Program-made: the position numbers and the translations under genes
Source: JADJPL01 sp964607915
Lineage (GTDB): Bacteria > Bacteroidota > Bacteroidia > Chitinophagales > Saprospiraceae
DNA: 64,000 bases
NCBI GenBank assembly: GCA_964607915.1
Contig: CAZSMU010000001.1
Span: 1-64,000 of the forward strand
Direction of reading: 5' to 3'
In this document: in pieces, positions 26,493 through 33,582 of the stretch
How positions within the stretch are numbered: the stretch's first letter is position 1
How the letters are laid out: each line of letters opens with the position of its first letter
The notes under the pieces: generated by a model
What the model was told of the DNA's origin: nothing
The model's input: only the letters and a program-made list of their open reading frames with translations
Database searches by the model: none

Positions 26493-26851
26493 CTTTCTGT
26501 TCTTTTCAAGAGATCATTTTGGGGCCAAAGAGTCTTCTTGACTCCGAGGGGATTCCACCTCGCAACAAGCCTAATGGTAGTTGTTATTTGAACCCTGTAT
26601 GCGTCATTTTCGGACCAAATAAAAACAATTCTCCACTGGTTATTGATTCGGATACTCCAGTAATTTTCCAGGTCTCCTTTCAATTTCTCCAATCTGTTGC
26701 CCGGCGGTACTCTGAGATCGCTGATGTCTTTAGCGCTATTGATCATTCTGAGTTTTCTTCTGGCAGTAGGCTGGATATCCTTTGGTAATTTCTTGGTATA
26801 GGCTCCTTCCCAAATATCTTTTGTCTCTTTACTACCGAAACTCTTTATCAT
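26438..26851 (-). CDS. higB: HigB-like toxin with apparent C-terminal frameshift
   Basis: RelE/ParE-superfamily ribosome-dependent mRNA interferase. Residues 1-90 match HigB (MIKSF start, RRKLRMINSA, RVPPGNRLEKLKGD, WSIRINNQWRIVFIWSENDAYRVQIT). HigB proteins normally stop near residue 92 with (D)YH; here the frame continues to 137 residues across a fold-back element and into higA. One base more near 26582 would give VQIT-NYH followed by a TAG at 26573-26571, a normal C-terminus of 93 residues. In Proteus vulgaris HigB the terminal Asp-Tyr-His residues are catalytic, so this copy is probably inactive unless the frameshift is a sequencing error. Confidence 0.75.
   Translation of the reverse strand: MIKSFGSKETKDIWEGAYTKKLPKDIQPTARRKLRMINSAKDISDLRVPPGNRLEKLKGDLENYWSIRINNQWRIVFIWSENDAYRVQITTTIRLVARWNPLGVKKTLWPQNDLLKRTERWKNCPTYTRGKCCWKSS
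26511..26572 (-). repeat. Internally deleted fold-back element at the higB/higA junction (copy D)
   Basis: On the minus strand it begins AGGCTTGTTGCGAGGTGGAA directly after the expected higB stop codon and contains a small GAGTC-AAGAA-GACTC hairpin. On the plus strand TTGACTCCGAGGGG...CCACCTCGCAACAAGCC aligns with the right end of the 37807 copy. The opposite end is not preserved. Confidence 0.55.
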
Positions 26852-26857
26852 ACCAAC

Positions 26858-26880
26858 GCTTCACGTTATTAACGAAAAGC
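26858..26880. promoter_or_regulatory. Palindromic operator before higB
   Basis: GCTT-CA-CGTTA-T-TAACG-AA-AAGC: a 23-bp interrupted palindrome whose centre is CGTTATTAACG. It ends 6 bp before the higB start codon at 26851. HigA antitoxins bind inverted repeats in their own promoters, so this is the expected autoregulatory site. Confidence 0.6.
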
Positions 26881-26908
26881 ATGGATGATTAGTTCGTTTT
26901 TTCAATAT

Positions 26909-26972
26909 ACTTGTTGCGAGGGGGCAGAAAATGATCCTTTGGAGCTCTGGATGATTCCATCTCGCAACGAGT
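26909..26972 (+). repeat. Short fold-back element (copy C)
   Basis: Left end ACTTGTTGCGAGGGG (26909-26923), right end CTCGCAACGAGT (26961-26972), about 64 bp overall, so the long inner part of the family is missing. The right end is only three bases from the right 20-bp direct repeat of the higBA segment. Confidence 0.7.
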
Positions 26973-26975
26973 CCA

Positions 26976-26995
26976 ACGTTTTTTAGCGCAGGCTT
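26976..26995. repeat. 20-bp direct repeat, right copy, flanking higBA
   Basis: Identical to 26183-26202. It contains the stop codon of the SDR gene on the minus strand. The segment between the two copies (26203-26975) holds only higA, higB, their operator and two fold-back elements, and is visibly less GC-rich than its neighbours. Confidence 0.85.
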
Positions 26996-27681
26996 GACAA
27001 GCCACCATCTACGCCGATAACCTGGCCTGTGATCCAACCGGATAAGTCTGAGAGCAGGAACTGTGTGAGGGCAGCCATATCGTCCGGCATACCGATTCGG
27101 TTGAGGGGGTGGCGTTTGGCGGAGGCTTCGATTTTTTCGGGGGTATTCAGGAGGCCCTGTGCCAATGGAGTCTGGGTGAGGGAGGGAGCTATCGCATTGA
27201 CCCGGATTTGCTGTGCAGCCAATTCGGCGGCCAGGGAGCGGGTTAGGCCCTCGACGCCGCCTTTAGCTGCCGCGATGGAACTGTGAAAAGCCATCCCTGT
27301 TTTCACAGCTACTGTACTGAAGAGTACTACGCTTGCACCATTGGCACGCTTGAGGCGCGGGAGTACTACCTGGACCAAGCGCACCGCCCCGAGGACGTTT
27401 TGCTTGAAGTCGGCGAGGAAATCGTCTTCACTGAGGCGGTTCACTGTTTTCAGAGTGATGCTGCCCGGGCAATATACCAGCCCATGAAGGGTGTCGGGCA
27501 GTGCTTGCAGGCCGTCGAGAGGGTCGTTGACCACATCCATGCTGAAATGGGTGGTATTCAGAGCCTGTAACTCGGCGCTGAGGGTGCGCGACAGGGTGTA
27601 CAGGGTATGATCGGGCGCACACAGTTGCGCGAGGCGCAAACCGATGCCCTTACTGGCTCCGGCGATGAGTATATTTTTCAT
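26983..27681 (-). CDS. Short-chain dehydrogenase/reductase (SDR)
   Basis: A 232-residue cytoplasmic NAD(P)-dependent oxidoreductase of the classical SDR family. Cofactor motif IAGASKGIGLRLA near the N-terminus (GxxxGIG), then VYCPGS in place of the NNAG motif. The active-site part keeps Ser/Lys elements (VVLFSTVAVKTGMAFHSSIAAAKGGVEGL), where the catalytic Tyr of YxxxK appears to be replaced by His-Ser-Ser (SSIAAAK), which is unusual and may alter activity. C-terminal RVNAIAPSLTQTPLA and WITGQVIGVDGGLSSLR are typical. The substrate is unknown. The stop codon lies in the 20-bp repeat marking the higBA insertion. Confidence 0.9.
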   Translation of the reverse strand: MKNILIAGASKGIGLRLAQLCAPDHTLYTLSRTLSAELQALNTTHFSMDVVNDPLDGLQALPDTLHGLVYCPGSITLKTVNRLSEDDFLADFKQNVLGAVRLVQVVLPRLKRANGASVVLFSTVAVKTGMAFHSSIAAAKGGVEGLTRSLAAELAAQQIRVNAIAPSLTQTPLAQGLLNTPEKIEASAKRHPLNRIGMPDDMAALTQFLLSDLSGWITGQVIGVDGGLSSLR

Positions 27682-27727
27682 GGAGATAGAACACAGGAAG
27701 AGGTTCTTGGTTCAAAAGACTTTCGCA

Positions 27728-27741
27728 TCCTCTCGCAACGG
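27728..27741 (+). repeat. Solo end of fold-back element (copy K)
   Basis: TCCTCTCGCAACGG, preceded by TTCAAAAGACTTTCG; both strings recur next to other element ends. It lies between the SDR start and the stop of the 27744 gene. Confidence 0.35.
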
Positions 27742-27743
27742 TT

Positions 27744-28628
27744 TTACCACCAGGCATAGGGTGCGTCGGCTACCAAATCCGTGATGTTGCCCTGTAGCGC
27801 AATCTGGGTGCGGCCGCGCGCATTGCGCAGTTCCATGGTCCATCGCATAGGGCGCAAAACGCCTTGGAAAAACTGGTATGCTTCATATTGTATCGAGCAT
27901 ATCAATTGAGGTGAGTGCAGGGTGAGCGTACCTATGTTGCCCGAAGTCGGATCCATGCGAAGTTGTAAAGCAAATGGAATATCCATGCCCGGAAAGGTGG
28001 CCTGTAATCCCCCGTCTGCAAATTGTTCCCAGCAAATAGCCGGATCGGCCCAAGCCTGCGGCCGCCATACCAGGGATGCATAATACATAAAAAGGGCAGA
28101 GACTCGCGTGCCACCGCTTTGCAACGGGCTATCCGTTAGCTTGAAGCCCAGGAGGTCGTCCTCCCATTCCGCCTCTCCAGGCGCTGTGCTGAGGCAGATA
28201 GTGCGAGAGAGAAACATACCTACGGTCAGGTCAGCGTACCAGACGATTCCCCCAGTATGACCGCTTGTTATAAAGCATTTACCTTCCCAGGGCTTCCAGG
28301 CGGAACCTTTTTTACGGAGGCGGACAGCCCCTTTCTGCCGCATGCGCAGCGTACGGGCCAGCGCTGGTTCTTCCATTGCTCCACTGCGGAGGATGTAATC
28401 CCGCAGCAAATCTGGAAGTTGCTCGATATCCTCGCGAGCCAGGCCGGGGGAGGCAGGGGTCTGGTCGTGTTCGGCAAACAAAAGGGCAGCCCGCTTCTGT
28501 GCCTTGCGCCTCGCCCTCGCAGATGCGACGAAATCCCAGGCACCCAGTATTGCTGCACCAGTCAGCGTCACACCGGTCAGTATCGGTAGCACCGACGCCC
28601 CAACCATTATTATGAGTATCGCGTACAT
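27744..28628 (-). CDS. DUF6544/DUF6920-like membrane-anchored protein
   Basis: A 294-residue protein. The ATG at 28628 is selected because AAAAAAGGAG sits at the right distance before it. Residues about 1-32 form a hydrophobic anchor (MYAILIIMVGASVLPILTGVTLTG), followed by a basic linker (ARARRKAQKR). The body has the pattern of the DUF6544/DUF6920 family: LPDLLRDYILRSGA, RMRQKGAVRLR, W.PWEGKCFI, IVWYADLTVGMFLSRTICL, and SALFMYYASLVWRPQAW. Family members are of unknown function. The recognition is from pattern memory and is moderate. It is isolated on the minus strand, with the terminator of the Skp gene upstream. Confidence 0.7.
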   Translation of the reverse strand: MYAILIIMVGASVLPILTGVTLTGAAILGAWDFVASARARRKAQKRAALLFAEHDQTPASPGLAREDIEQLPDLLRDYILRSGAMEEPALARTLRMRQKGAVRLRKKGSAWKPWEGKCFITSGHTGGIVWYADLTVGMFLSRTICLSTAPGEAEWEDDLLGFKLTDSPLQSGGTRVSALFMYYASLVWRPQAWADPAICWEQFADGGLQATFPGMDIPFALQLRMDPTSGNIGTLTLHSPQLICSIQYEAYQFFQGVLRPMRWTMELRNARGRTQIALQGNITDLVADAPYAWW

Positions 28629-28735
28629 GTTCGCTCCTTTTTTCTGAAAAGCCGCCCAACGGCCCGCGGCCGGAATATCTTGCTTTTTTGAAATAAGCCC
28701 CAAAATACGGTTAAACTTGACGGGAAGGAATTGGA

Positions 28736-28780
28736 TTTGCTGCGAAGGGGATCATCGAGAGGTCAAAGGTCCAGGGCTTT
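28736..28780 (+). repeat. Left end of fold-back element (copy O)
   Basis: TTTGCTGCGAAGGGGATCAT followed by CGAGAGGTC matches the left end of the 40239 copy (CTTGTTGCGAGGGGATTCATCGCGAATTC) with substitutions. It ends against the terminator hairpin. Confidence 0.4.
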
Positions 28781-28785
28781 TTAAC

Positions 28786-28842
28786 CCCAGCATGAAAAAG
28801 GGCCGATACAGCAGTACTGTGTCGGCCCTTTTTCATGCTGGG
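28786..28842. terminator. Strong bidirectional intrinsic terminator after the Skp/OmpH gene
   Basis: Two 26-nt arms (28786-28811 and 28817-28842) pair completely except for one T-G wobble, with loop CAGTA. On the minus strand GGGCCGACACAG...CTGTATCGGCCC is followed by TTTTT. The hairpin begins 11 bp after the stop codon of the OmpH/Skp gene. Confidence 0.85.
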
Positions 28843-28853
28843 CGCAGGGGCGT

Positions 28854-29363
28854 TTACAGGACGCCCAGTTTTTTCTTTACCAGAGGCATGAGGTCATCGG
28901 CGTCCCGGGCGTGCAGGATAGCGTTGAACGAACCCGTGTCGAACACCAGGGTGAAGCCATTTTCCTTAGCCACTTCCTGGATGGTCTTTTCCAGCATCTC
29001 TACGATGGGTTTCAGCAGCTCTTCCCGCTTGGCTTCGACCTGGCGGGCTACATCTTCCTCATAGGCTTTGATGGCATCCTGCTCTTTCTGCAGGGCAGCC
29101 TGGCGCTCCTGCTGTATCTTGGGCGACATCGTGCCCGTCTGCGATTCAGCGATGTATTTGGCTACGTTGCCTTTGAACTCTACGGCCATTAGCTCGCCTT
29201 TGGCAACCAATCCTTTTTGAAAGACCTCCAACTGCTCGTCGGCAGTCTTGGTTTGGGGCATCAGGGACAGCATGTTCCCGAAGTTCAGATGGCCGTATTT
29301 TTGGGCGTGGGCGGCGCTCAATCCGCCGGCCAACAAGAGGGCAATCAAGAGTATTCTCTTCAT
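28854..29363 (-). CDS. OmpH/Skp family periplasmic chaperone
   Basis: A 169-residue periplasmic chaperone thought to hold unfolded outer-membrane proteins on their way to the BAM complex. Signal peptide 1-20 (MKRILLIALLLAGGLSAAHAQ). Mature start KYGHLNFGNMLSLMPQTKTA, then a long charged coiled-coil hairpin (about residues 40-130, rich in Lys, Glu and Gln), and a C-terminal IQEVAKENGFTLVFDT that closes the beta core, all as in Skp of Bacteroidota. Unlike in many relatives, bamA is not adjacent. A -7 box TAACTTTG (29385-29392 on the minus strand) lies 22 nt before the start, without a good TTG at the usual distance. Confidence 0.93.
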   Translation of the reverse strand: MKRILLIALLLAGGLSAAHAQKYGHLNFGNMLSLMPQTKTADEQLEVFQKGLVAKGELMAVEFKGNVAKYIAESQTGTMSPKIQQERQAALQKEQDAIKAYEEDVARQVEAKREELLKPIVEMLEKTIQEVAKENGFTLVFDTGSFNAILHARDADDLMPLVKKKLGVL

Positions 29364-29448
29364 AACGCGTCATTAATGTTTGCGCAAAGTTAGCGTTATC
29401 GGGCAAACTCCGCAGTATTTTTTTGCACCGACCCCATTTTTTCAAAAG

Positions 29449-29504
29449 ACTTGTTTCGAGAGGTGAGCAGATTGGGGTAAAAGTCCTTTTTGACCTCCAC
29501 AATA
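29449..29504 (+). repeat. Internally deleted fold-back element (copy G)
   Basis: Left end ACTTGTTTCGAGAGGTGAGC followed by AGATTGGGGTAAAAGTCC, then directly the right-end sequence CTTTTTGACC and CTCCACAATAA. It sits in the divergent gap between the Skp and glucosaminidase genes. A further end-like GCAACAAGTTC lies at 29562-29572. Confidence 0.5.
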
Positions 29505-29530
29505 ATTTTAAAAACAATTTGTGTTTTTTA

Positions 29531-29589
29531 TTTTGTTTTAAAACAAAAAAGGCATTTTTTTGCAACAAGTTCACGGTTTTAAAACAAAA
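29531..29589. repeat. AT-rich palindrome and direct repeat GTTTTAAAACAAAA
   Basis: An 18-bp palindrome TTTTGTTTTAAAACAAAA (29531-29548) and a second GTTTTAAAACAAAA at 29576-29589, 41 bp apart, flank GCAACAAGTTC. The second copy abuts the region just before the glucosaminidase start, so it may be a regulator site for the divergent genes. Confidence 0.4.
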
Positions 29590-29598
29590 TGATTTACC

Positions 29599-30399
29599 AT
29601 GCCTGTTTCGTCGCACAAATCGCCCACTCCGGTGCAGTATATACTACACCATGTTTTTCCTGTGCTTCGCGAGCGCTTCCGGCGCTATTGGTTCCAGTGC
29701 GCTTTTGCAGGAATCCTCTCCTTCGCGTTTTTTCAAAAGCAGTTCAGCGTGCAAGTTGCCTGGGACGAGGCATCGCCTGTCGCGACCAGAGAGGAACCTA
29801 CCTCTGTACTCCGTTCAACTGGACAGGAGAGCCCTCCCATGAACGTATCCCTGTTGCAGCCGCGTCGGGTAGAGAAAACCAGAAGCCCGGCGCCCGTTGA
29901 AGAAGACAAAGAAGCAGAAGTACCGGAGATCGTTGCACCTGCTTCAGAAGCAGAAAAGACAAAGCTGCAGGAAGCGTATATCAAGCGCTATGCAGCCGTC
30001 GCCCAGGAGGAGATGAGCCGCTACGGGATTCCGGCGAGTATCACGCTTGCCCAGGGGCTGCTGGAGTCCAATGCCGGGCTGAGCCCGCTGGCTAGCTCGG
30101 CAAACAACCACTTTGGCATCAAATGCTTTTCCCGACACTGCTTCAAAGGCCATTGCCGCAATTACTCCGATGATTCGCATAAAGATTTTTTCCGGGTCTA
30201 TGCGAATGCCTGGGAAAGCTTCCGAGCCCATAGTCTCTTTCTACAGAAACCGCGCTATCAGGCTTTGTTTCGCCTACGGAAGCGCGACTACCGGGGTTGG
30301 GCGCACGGGCTCACCAAAGCAGGCTACGCAACAGACCCCGGCTATGGCGACAAGCTGATTCGCATGATTGAGCGCTTCGAGTTGCATCGCTACGATTAG
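29599..30399 (+). CDS. Glucosaminidase-domain (GH73-type) peptidoglycan hydrolase
   Basis: A 266-residue cell-wall hydrolase. The N-terminus has a basic cytoplasmic stretch and one membrane segment (about 31-47, WFQCAFAGILSFAFF), then a Pro/Glu-rich linker to about residue 115. The C-terminal catalytic domain shows the glucosaminidase pattern: YIKRYAAVAQEEMSRYGIPASITLAQGLLESNAG with catalytic Glu in LLESNAG, NNHFGIKC, YANAWESFRAHSLFL, and the end GYATDPGYGDKLIRMIERFEL. It should cleave the GlcNAc-MurNAc backbone in the periplasm. Three Cys in the FGIKCFSRHCFKGHC stretch are unusual. Single gene, divergent from the Skp gene. Confidence 0.92.
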   Translation: MPVSSHKSPTPVQYILHHVFPVLRERFRRYWFQCAFAGILSFAFFQKQFSVQVAWDEASPVATREEPTSVLRSTGQESPPMNVSLLQPRRVEKTRSPAPVEEDKEAEVPEIVAPASEAEKTKLQEAYIKRYAAVAQEEMSRYGIPASITLAQGLLESNAGLSPLASSANNHFGIKCFSRHCFKGHCRNYSDDSHKDFFRVYANAWESFRAHSLFLQKPRYQALFRLRKRDYRGWAHGLTKAGYATDPGYGDKLIRMIERFELHRYD

Positions 30400-30469
30400 T
30401 GCCGGCGACAAGGGCGGAATCGCCGGGGTCGAGTAGACGTCTCGGGATTACCCTACTGACCCAACGTAC

Positions 30470-31300
30470 CTAAAAGCGCTTCTCGATGGCTTGCAACACT
30501 TCCCAACTGCTGCCGCTGCGGTGCGCCACGGCGATGATGCGGCAGTTGGATGCGTTCCAGTTGCCCGGGAGGAGGAAGGTGTAGCTGCGCCGGACAGGCG
30601 AACGTACCCCCAGGTCTTCCCCGACAGGCGAACCGTCGTAAGGCGTGAGGGCCCGGCGCAGCACATGCTGATGGAGATACTCCGGGTTTTTTCCATCGGG
30701 GCCGAGTTGTACATCGGCGATATTGCTCTCGGTGATGAATACAGAAAGGCGTAGTCCTTCGGTATTGAGCCCCTGTATGAGCCGGACGATGTCAATATCG
30801 GCGCGGAGTTCGCGGCGGGAGCTGTCGTAGCTGACCGCCATCCGCAGATCCAGTTGTGGGGTTTTCCCGAGTTCCTCGGCGATGAAGCCGGCCCATTGGG
30901 CGCGGCTGAGCTGAAGGTCAGCCTCTCCTTCAAACTTGCGGCGGTTGATGACTGCCGAAGGATAGCCCAGGGGCTGCCCTAACAAATTCAGGAGGTTGTT
31001 GCCCTCGGGGGTGCGGAAATCATAGCGGTTTTCCGCATAGGGGTTTGAAAAAAAACCGGCGTGTATCGAGGTCACAACGAGGCGCCCGGGGTAGCGCGCT
31101 TCCAATTGTGCGATTTCCGAACTACCCGCCGGGCAGTTGACGCAACGCACCCCTGAAAACTCTTCGACAAATACCCGCTGCACAATTGGTGCCGAAGGTG
31201 TACCGCTATCCTCGAGCGGGGTGATGGTGGGGCCTATTTCAGTACAGGCGACCCCGAGGGCCAGGAGGAGGAATGCAGGAAATGGCTTCATAGCGTGCAT
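30470..31300 (-). CDS. Omp28-related outer membrane protein
   Basis: A 276-residue lipoprotein-like protein of the Omp28 family. The start at 31300 (MHAMKPF) or the ATG nine bases further in are both possible; both give the same signal ending LGVACTE with lipobox Cys. After a short linker comes the family's thioredoxin-like N-terminal domain with VFVEEFSGVRCVNCPAGS (a CxxC pair), then IHAGFFSNPYAENRYDFRTPEG and GYPSAVINRRKF. Function is unknown; a redox or adhesion role has been suggested for the family. It follows the DUF6029 gene by 11 bp and, with divergent tlpA nearby, forms a set that recurs in Bacteroidota. Confidence 0.88.
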   Translation of the reverse strand: MHAMKPFPAFLLLALGVACTEIGPTITPLEDSGTPSAPIVQRVFVEEFSGVRCVNCPAGSSEIAQLEARYPGRLVVTSIHAGFFSNPYAENRYDFRTPEGNNLLNLLGQPLGYPSAVINRRKFEGEADLQLSRAQWAGFIAEELGKTPQLDLRMAVSYDSSRRELRADIDIVRLIQGLNTEGLRLSVFITESNIADVQLGPDGKNPEYLHQHVLRRALTPYDGSPVGEDLGVRSPVRRSYTFLLPGNWNASNCRIIAVAHRSGSSWEVLQAIEKRF

Positions 31301-31311
31301 AGATCTATCTT

Positions 31312-33036
31312 TCAAAAATTGCTGTTGACCGCGAACTTGACCCCGCTGAAAGCAGGCTCGAGCCGGCAAATACCCCCGGTACAAACCACTCCTTCCACCT
31401 GCTTGACATAACTCAGCATGAAGGTGTTGGTTTTTATGCGGTAGAATATATCGGCGCGCGGGAAGTGCAGCGCGAGCTTCCGCCCCCGGGCGTCGGTAGG
31501 GCTGTTGCGCCCGGGACCAATATTGTACATATCCGACAGACTAAAGGTCCAGGAGGGCGCGATGCTGAACTCGGCGAGGGCAAATAACCAGTCGCCGTAA
31601 TCCTGCCGGGCCGTACCGCTGGCATCGCGGCCCATTTTCATAAACTGGGCTTCTGCCCGCCAGGAGTGGCGTTCATCTATCTTGTATTGAAACTCCGCGA
31701 AAGGCGTCACAGTGCGCACCCTGCCGGCACCGGGCTTGAATTCAAAAATTTCCTGGTTGTAGTCCTGGTGTTGCACACCGGCGATGGCGTTGGCCCTCCG
31801 GCCTATCTTCCGCTGGAGCTCGAAAAAGGCTTCCCGGTAGAGAAGCTCCTGGTCGAGTCGGGCGATATGCGAAGCGTTCAGGTTGATTCGCCAGGATTTG
31901 CCAATGCCGGCCCGGACATCGGCCTGGAAGGCAAGCTCGCCCTGCTCTTGAGTGGCGGCATTGTACCGACTGGTCAGGCGATAGGTGTTGACCCTTGACA
32001 TAGGCGGCAAGAAGTGAATCATCCCGCGGTTGAGCTGCTCCTGGGGCCGGGTGCGAAAACTGAAGCGCTCGGTGCGCTTGGCTTCCAGGGTCAGGCCGAG
32101 GTTTTTTACCGAGTAGCTCAACGTCGTGTACAATACAGAACCGGGCTTATTTACAAAGCGATCGCCTGTAACCGTGTCCCCGTTCAGCACACTGCGCGCA
32201 AAGGGATCATTGATGGCCTCCCGGGTTTTGTAAGCCGTTTCGACATACCAGGAAAAGTCGCCAGCGCTGAAGGTATTGAAAAAGGTGAACGCGTAGGCGT
32301 TGTATTTGGGTACGAAGGCATCTTTTGAGCTGTAGGTGTTGAGCGTGGCTACCAGACTGTTCATAGACAAATCGTCGAGGGTACGGGCGACTATGCCAAT
32401 GCCGGGCGCGCTGGTCCACCAAAAACGGTCCGAGCCGGAGCTCAGGAACCCGTCCAGAGCGATACCCCGGATAGCAGAGCGGTAGGTATCGAACTGTTGC
32501 TTCTGCCGTCCGGCAAAGGCGCGAATCTGCCATTCCGGCGTCAGGGCATAGCTCAGTTTCAGTCCGACAAGGGCATTGTCTATGAGTTGGGGACGCTCTT
32601 CGTAGGCGCGGAATACAATACCGCTGCCCACCTGGTCGTAGATATACCCGGCCTGTATGGCCAACCGATCTACGGTTTTCCGGACAAACCAGTTGCCTAT
32701 GCCCTGACCGGAGTAGGAGTCGGTCGGGTTGAGGAGGTTGGACTGGTTGAACACATCAAAGCGAAAGCCAAAATCAAACCCCCAATTGCTGTAGTTGAGG
32801 TTTAGCCAGGACTCGGTACCGAACAACTGGCGGTCGTACTGCGGGGTGTTGGCAGCCCCAATCAGGGTGTCGCGCATAAAAAAGTTGGCGTTGGCTTGTA
32901 AGTTGCCGGAGAGCTGACCCGACTGGCCCGGTACCGCAGGCGCCTGGGCCTGGGAAGGAATACCAAAGAATATCCCAAACAGCGTTAAATAGAGGCGAAC
33001 TTTGCCCCTATATTTCGGGTTTTCAGGAAAATCCAT
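31312..33036 (-). CDS. DUF6029 family outer-membrane beta-barrel protein
   Basis: A 574-residue protein. Signal peptide about 1-31 (ending FGIPSQAQA). The mature part is a long beta-barrel with alternating hydrophobic strands and many aromatic pairs (WLNLNYSNWGFDFGFRFDVF, GIGNWFVRKTVDRLAIQAGYIYDQVGSG) and ends with the outer-membrane type strand FSGVKFAVNSNF. The family normally occurs with Omp28 and TlpA genes, as here. Function unknown; a pore or assembly role is an inference. A CxxGGIC pair (VCTGGIC) close to the C-terminus could be disulfide-bonded. The 43-bp divergent gap to the tlpA-like gene holds both promoters. Confidence 0.82.
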   Translation of the reverse strand: MDFPENPKYRGKVRLYLTLFGIFFGIPSQAQAPAVPGQSGQLSGNLQANANFFMRDTLIGAANTPQYDRQLFGTESWLNLNYSNWGFDFGFRFDVFNQSNLLNPTDSYSGQGIGNWFVRKTVDRLAIQAGYIYDQVGSGIVFRAYEERPQLIDNALVGLKLSYALTPEWQIRAFAGRQKQQFDTYRSAIRGIALDGFLSSGSDRFWWTSAPGIGIVARTLDDLSMNSLVATLNTYSSKDAFVPKYNAYAFTFFNTFSAGDFSWYVETAYKTREAINDPFARSVLNGDTVTGDRFVNKPGSVLYTTLSYSVKNLGLTLEAKRTERFSFRTRPQEQLNRGMIHFLPPMSRVNTYRLTSRYNAATQEQGELAFQADVRAGIGKSWRINLNASHIARLDQELLYREAFFELQRKIGRRANAIAGVQHQDYNQEIFEFKPGAGRVRTVTPFAEFQYKIDERHSWRAEAQFMKMGRDASGTARQDYGDWLFALAEFSIAPSWTFSLSDMYNIGPGRNSPTDARGRKLALHFPRADIFYRIKTNTFMLSYVKQVEGVVCTGGICRLEPAFSGVKFAVNSNF

Positions 33037-33079
33037 ACGTTGTGCTTCTTTTAAACGAAACTAAGGAATCTAAAGGACT

Positions 33080-33574
33080 ATGAAATCATTTCCATTCATT
33101 TTCTCCCTGTTTTTACTGTCTGGCGTCGCACTGCACGCCCAAAAGACCCTGCCGGACCTCACCTTGAAGACTCTGGAAGGAAAACCGGTGCGCATCCTGG
33201 AGTATGCGTCCCGGCACCAGGTGACGGTGTTGAGTTTCTGGGCAACCTGGTGCGCTCCCTGCAAACGCGAACTGGATGCCATGACGGAATTACACCCCTC
33301 CTGGACGGCCAAATACGATGTGCAGGTCCTCGCCATTACCGTGGACGATCAGCGGCAACTCCCGAAAGCCAAACCCATGGCCAACGCACAAGGATGGCCG
33401 TTCGCCCTGCTGAGCGATGCGGCAGGCCAGTTGAAGAACGCGCTGAATTTTCAGGCTATCCCGCATACCGTACTGGTCAATCAAAAAGGGGAAATTCTGT
33501 ATGAGCACACGGGGTACGTACCCGGTGACGAGTTGGAGCTGGAGAAGAAGATTGCGCGGTTCGGCGCTAAGTAA
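33080..33574 (+). CDS. TlpA-family thiol-disulfide oxidoreductase
   Basis: A 164-residue periplasmic thioredoxin-fold protein. Signal peptide 1-21 (ending ALHAQ). Active site WCAPC (Cys58/Cys61) in the segment LSFWATWCAPCKREL, cis-Pro loop in AIPHTVLVNQKGEI. The ATG is preceded by AAAGGA. It would reduce or transfer electrons to periplasmic protein cysteines; the divergent Omp28 and DUF6029 proteins both carry Cys pairs and are plausible partners (inference). It converges on the ABC-F gene with an 8-bp gap. Confidence 0.94.
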   Translation: MKSFPFIFSLFLLSGVALHAQKTLPDLTLKTLEGKPVRILEYASRHQVTVLSFWATWCAPCKRELDAMTELHPSWTAKYDVQVLAITVDDQRQLPKAKPMANAQGWPFALLSDAAGQLKNALNFQAIPHTVLVNQKGEILYEHTGYVPGDELELEKKIARFGAK

Positions 33575-33582
33575 GCCGTTGT

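Noticed and set aside
29500..29598. AT-rich palindromic region as a possible replication origin
   Set aside because: No DnaA-box cluster or dnaA/dnaN genes nearby; better explained as a divergent promoter region with a degraded repeat.
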